A program made the position numbers and the translations under genes. 64,000 bases of DNA from CAVQBL01 sp963710715 (GTDB lineage Bacteria; Pseudomonadota; Gammaproteobacteria; DSM-16500): contig CAVQBL010000013.1 of the NCBI GenBank assembly GCA_963710715.1, positions 495,631 to 559,630 on the forward strand, written 5' to 3'. Below are positions 60,242-64,000 of the stretch, piece by piece. The stretch's first letter is position 1. Every line of letters starts with the position of its first letter. Under the pieces are notes generated by a model that was not told the DNA's origin, ran no database searches, and worked only from the letters and a program-made list of their open reading frames with translations.

Positions 60242-63200
60242 ATGATAGAATTTGTTAACTTGACTACAGCGAGATACAAAAAGAGAAGCTATATGCCCAA
60301 TGCATTAAATGAATTTACGAGCTTGTTTGAAGATCGATTTAATCTAATTGAAGGTAAGTACCTGACAAATAATGAAAAAAGCGTTTTTGCTGTTACAGGG
60401 GAACTTTACTTTTTCCTGAAGAACCATCAACATCCTAGGGCTCTTGAATCCATTTTATCTTCCCCTGGCCGTATTTCGAAAGCCAAAGCTTACCTCAGAT
60501 TAGAGACCGAAGAAGAAAAAGCAATAACATACGATGATTTTGCTAGGTTACTCACCCAACTTAGCGAGCCTCCAATTACAAATGAGCGCGATTTTCACGC
60601 AGCATTTATTGTATTTTTTCTTTTACGTCAGTTAAGCCGCAAATATTTATCTAACGATAATAGTTTTACCCCCAAAGGTTTTCTAAAAAAACCCTATTCC
60701 ATGCTTGAATCCGTAAAAAAATCATTAAAATCAAAAATAAATGCTTATTTGAGCGATAAGACGCAAGTCGTCAATTCTGGTATTACGGATACCATTAAAA
60801 AACCAGATCAATTCTGGCTAAGAGTTGCTTATATTATTCAAGATTTGGTCACACAAGAGTATGATGACATCAGAGAAATTAATCAACAAATCCTGAAACT
60901 GAATCCAATTATAGACAATCAAAATAAAAAAAATCAGGAAATAAAAGAAAATTTAGGTAAGAATGGAACTATTGTTAATGATGTCAGAGAACCTTTGCTT
61001 ACAGACACAGACAAAGAAATTGATGTTGACGATATCAAAAGCGAACAACCTTTCTCAAAAGACTCAAGAAGTTAATGCTAAAATTAGAAAACTTAATAAA
61101 GTCTTACAATCTATCGAGTTTCCAGAAAGTTTTATTACTACCAGTTATAATTATATTTCTCAATTAAATGCTCTAGGAATACCTCAGACCACATTTGATT
61201 TTTATTCTCTTCTTAGATCACTTCCAGCAATGCATTCTAATGCTCAACAGAAGTTAGAGCAATTAAAGCGATTAATAACTTCAAACGAAGAAAAAGAAAA
61301 TGAAAAAATAGAAAACGTTAAATTCTCAACGTTTTCTTCACTTATAAAATATGCTGAGGTTGGTCTTGAAAACGATGAAAAAGAACTAAATAAAAAAATA
61401 GACTTACTGGAAAAAGAAAAAGTAAAACTTGACAAAGAAGCAAAAGATTTAGAAGAGAAATCACAAAATAAAATAACGCATTCTCATCCATACATAGACT
61501 GGGCTGGAGCAACTAGACGAAACGAAAATAAAAATTTTTTCGAACGTTTATTGGTCATAGTATTTTGGATAGGAGGCGGGCTTAAACTCATTGGAGGCTT
61601 CTTTGAAAGTGTTTTTAAAACTCATAAAAATAACATAGCATCTAACCATGTCTCGAAAGACAAACACCAACAAGATGATAAGCAAAATCCCGCGCTTTCA
61701 GACTCTAAATCGCCAGATCCAGCCACTCAAAGTATATCAATAGAATAAACGTAAATACATCTTTACACTCTCTACAGGAAAATAAAAATGAGATAAAATC
61801 ATTAAAAAACAATATCGAACAGATAAAACATCATATCAAGGATGAAAAGAACATAGGAAAAAAAATAATTTTATCTAATTTAACAAAGCCGTTAAAAGAA
61901 TTACAAAATGGCTTAGTCAAGAATTCCACATGGGTTCTTAATAATGACCTTGATATCACCAGTCAATTACAATGTTGGTATAATAAAATAAATAATCAAA
62001 TTGAAAATGGCAATACTCTCTTACACTCAATTCAACGTTAACGTTCTCAACCAGTGATAAAAATAGGTTAACGGCAATTGACAATTTTGGTCCACAAGGG
62101 CGACGAGAAAAAAACAGACGTGGCATTAACATTTTGCTTCGAACTAAAACGTTTGTTTCATGAGTTCTTTTTAACCTCAATAATCGCTTCAGGTGGTTAT
62201 GTCTCAGCAAATGTGCAAGATAATAGAGCAACAACAATAGCAGCCTTATTGCAGAAAGCTGCAGGCAGTTTTCCTATGGGTGGATCCATAAGCACTGCAT
62301 TAGCAATTTTTCAATCATTTATTCAAAAAAAACGCAACACTAAACTCAACGATGGTTTAAACAACTCTGCTCAATATCTCACTCCAACCCTCATCCCTCG
62401 TATCGTAGAAGGTCTGTGTGATAACTTAATAAAAAGTTACAAAGACATCAATGGATTCTCTGAAAACACTGCTGAGACAGCCGCTCGTTACATTTTTACA
62501 AGAATTCAAACATGTCTCTTCAAACATCCGAAGAGTTTAAATTTAATGATCGTACTGATGATGAGCGAATAAGTAATTGGGTAAGCAAATTGACTAATAC
62601 TATCACTGATTACAAACCTTCAGAGCAGACTAGCAAAATTAGAAAATGGATTGAAGATAACTTATTAAGTGTAAATGAAATACAGTATTCTACTAATGAA
62701 AAACTCATGAACAAGACTTTTTGACGAGATATTTCAGTACACTAGCGCAAATGACACTGACATTATAAAAGAAATTGAAGGTTTAACATTGCTAGATCCA
62801 AAAAATTTCTGTAAACAGGCAGAAAAAATAAAAACGTTGGTACACACTAAACCTACTCCATTTTCGATTAAGGATTTCAAATATGAAGAAAAACGTTTTG
62901 ATGAATTAAAAGATAGTCCTCTCGATGAGCTAATGGTTTATTTAAAAAACCCAAAATATTTTCCTGATAAAATTGAAACACGCGAATAAAAATAAATGAT
63001 GCTCTTTATAAGGCACTATTTTTAACTATTAATCAGTCAAAACTCCCGAAAACAGAGCTGGATGAATTAAATCAAAGAAGACGAAAAGCAACTGAATCAG
63101 TCATACCACCTCCTTCTTCGCCGAAACCTGTAATAACCACAATAACTAATGGCAATGGCTCATATAGCCCAATGTTTCATAAGCCTAACTCTAAATCTGA

Positions 63201-63315
63201 AGATAAAAATGCTTTATCTTTAAAAAGCTTGGCACGCAATCTACTGAGTGAATTATCTGACCTCACAGGTGATCATAAAAAAGACGCACTGATGCGTGTT
63301 AGAACAGCTTCTTGA
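60242..63315 (+). pseudogene. Large coiled-coil orphan, degraded mirror copy
   Basis: The mirror of 47664-50742. The N-terminal 277 codons are open past the point where the left arm is broken, which shows the true junction (SGITDTIKKPDQFW). One extra base near 61070 then stops the frame. Further breaks occur near 61550, 61735, 62020, 62090, 62520, 62720 and 62980, mostly single-base changes in short runs. The last codons (ending RTAS) are recognisable at 63315. The left arm is far cleaner for the same region. Confidence 0.85.
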
Positions 63316-63668
63316 GAGAAGACAACAAAAGCTAAACTTAAAATTATCTTTCACGCTACTTCATATGAAAGAGTTGTTACAGAAAGAGTTGAAGCATTAA
63401 TAGATAAAAAATCGAAAAATAAATTAAAATCAGGTGAAGAATTAATTACAAACATCCTTGAAAAAATAATAAAAAATATAAATATAATCTTGATTCGCAA
63501 TTTATAAAAGAGTGCTTAATAACAAAAACACTAGATACAGAAGGAAAAATAAAAAGAGAAAAAAGAAGTTTTCTCGTTGAAACATTGGAAACAATCGGTA
63601 AAGACATAAAAACAAGTCTACCTTTAGCAGTTATGAATGGGAATACCTTCTCTCTCTCCTCACCGTAG
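63296..63668 (+). pseudogene. Small charged orphan, degraded mirror copy
   Basis: The mirror of 47315-47683. It has two extra bases soon after the GTG (GAGAG in place of GAG) and altered bases near 63465, so the frame is not continuous. The KREKRSFLVETLETI segment is still readable. Confidence 0.7.
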
Positions 63669-63739
63669 CCCCAGATAACAAATTCAAGTAACCACAAGGG
63701 TAAAAAAGTATGTTATCATAGTATAAAAGGACTTATTTA

Positions 63740-64000
63740 ATGGAGACAGACAGGATGTCGCAGATTAAATCATGGCCCGCTTTACCCTACTCTGAATTCA
63801 AATCAACCGCCCACCTACTCCATATGGGTTTGCAAGCCATCGGCAAACTCAAGTTAAATAACCCTTTTGAACCTCATTGGGCTCATGTCGCACTTTGGAT
63901 CACAGCAAGCGGGCTCACCACAGGACCTGTTACCTATATCTCTGGAATTTTTAGCGTTGATATTAATATTTTGGAACACCAAGTTAGCTGTGTAACGAGT
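63740..64000 (+). CDS. DUF5996 protein, mirror copy, cut by the window end
   Basis: The first 87 codons of the DUF5996 protein (see 46322), with an intact frame up to the window end: MSQIKSWPALPYSEF and the HWAHVALWITASG segment are unchanged. It shows that the inverted repeat continues beyond this window. Confidence 0.85.
   Translation, partial: METDRMSQIKSWPALPYSEFKSTAHLLHMGLQAIGKLKLNNPFEPHWAHVALWITASGLTTGPVTYISGIFSVDINILEHQVSCVTS

Larger units (their letters stand above)
55493..64000. repeat. Right arm of giant inverted repeat, outer part degraded
   Basis: The mirror of 46984-55492. From the centre to about 60.9 kb it is nearly identical to the left arm. From about 61.0 to 63.7 kb it has many one- and two-base indels and small patches of changed bases. 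Many of these are in homopolymers, and they break the large orphan gene repeatedly. It then improves again in the DUF5996 part. The repeat runs off the window end. Uneven noise of this kind suggests low-coverage sequence more than evolution. Confidence 0.93.

Noticed and set aside
47315..63700. True tandem operon duplication with independent gene functions
   Set aside because: The copies are inverted around a 2-bp spacer, share truncated MATE genes at the centre and carry noise-like indels, so independent function should not be assumed.

Overview
The window looks like an AT-rich gammaproteobacterial chromosome, most plausibly a host-associated member of the Legionellales (Legionella/Coxiella-like). 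This placement is an inference. It rests on the dacA-ybeD-lipB-lipA block, a DedA+PAP2+LssY-type fusion, an ankyrin-type giant protein, a 17 kDa-antigen-like glycine-zipper lipoprotein, several coiled-coil or low-complexity orphans that resemble effectors, and many palindromic repeats. No rRNA, tRNA, phage genes, IS transposase or CRISPR array was seen.

Layout. 1-8.9 kb: partial membrane orphan, MFS transporter, sohB, DedA/PAP2 protein, lipA-lipB-ybeD-dacA, and a secreted helix-hairpin-helix protein. 8.9-21 kb: a surface-polysaccharide and nucleotide-sugar cluster (gmhA, two glycosyltransferases, a WcaJ-type initiating transferase, galE, galU, a GT-C-like membrane protein, ugd) interrupted by an ankyrin-like giant gene. 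Three of its genes carry small frameshifts. 20.9-22.5 kb: a cysZ-like gene containing an in-frame palindromic insertion, and an Ala-rich orphan. 22.6-23.2 kb: a gene-free repeat cluster. 23.3-29.1 kb: a tripartite RND efflux operon (outer-membrane factor, adaptor, frameshifted pump). 29.2-35.2 kb: lipoprotein, TonB-like protein, arfB, vapBC, FKBP isomerase, a bufferin-type operon (bufA-bufB-bufC) and sodC. 35.4-41.2 kb: lone sdhA, receiver-only response regulator, PEBP protein, CPA1 antiporter, choloylglycine-hydrolase-family protein. 41.3-43.6 kb: three coiled-coil orphans. 43.8-46.1 kb: the ergothioneine pair egtB-egtD. 46.3-64 kb: a DUF5996 gene, then a very large inverted repeat.

The most striking structure is a near-perfect palindrome centred at 55492/55493 with arms of at least 8.5 kb (about 46984-55492 and 55493-64000). 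The centre cuts a MATE transporter gene at about two thirds of its length in both arms. The arms carry different single-base indels and the outer right arm is badly degraded. I judge a fold-back assembly or amplification artefact more likely than biology, but a real inverted duplication is not excluded.

The best candidates for undescribed biology are several families of 145-285 bp palindromic elements. Copies differ in sequence yet keep their arms complementary. One copy lies in frame inside cysZ, like a Rickettsia palindromic element. Several copies end exactly on gene stop codons. The bufferin operon next to sodC is a coherent copper/metal-handling neighbourhood.
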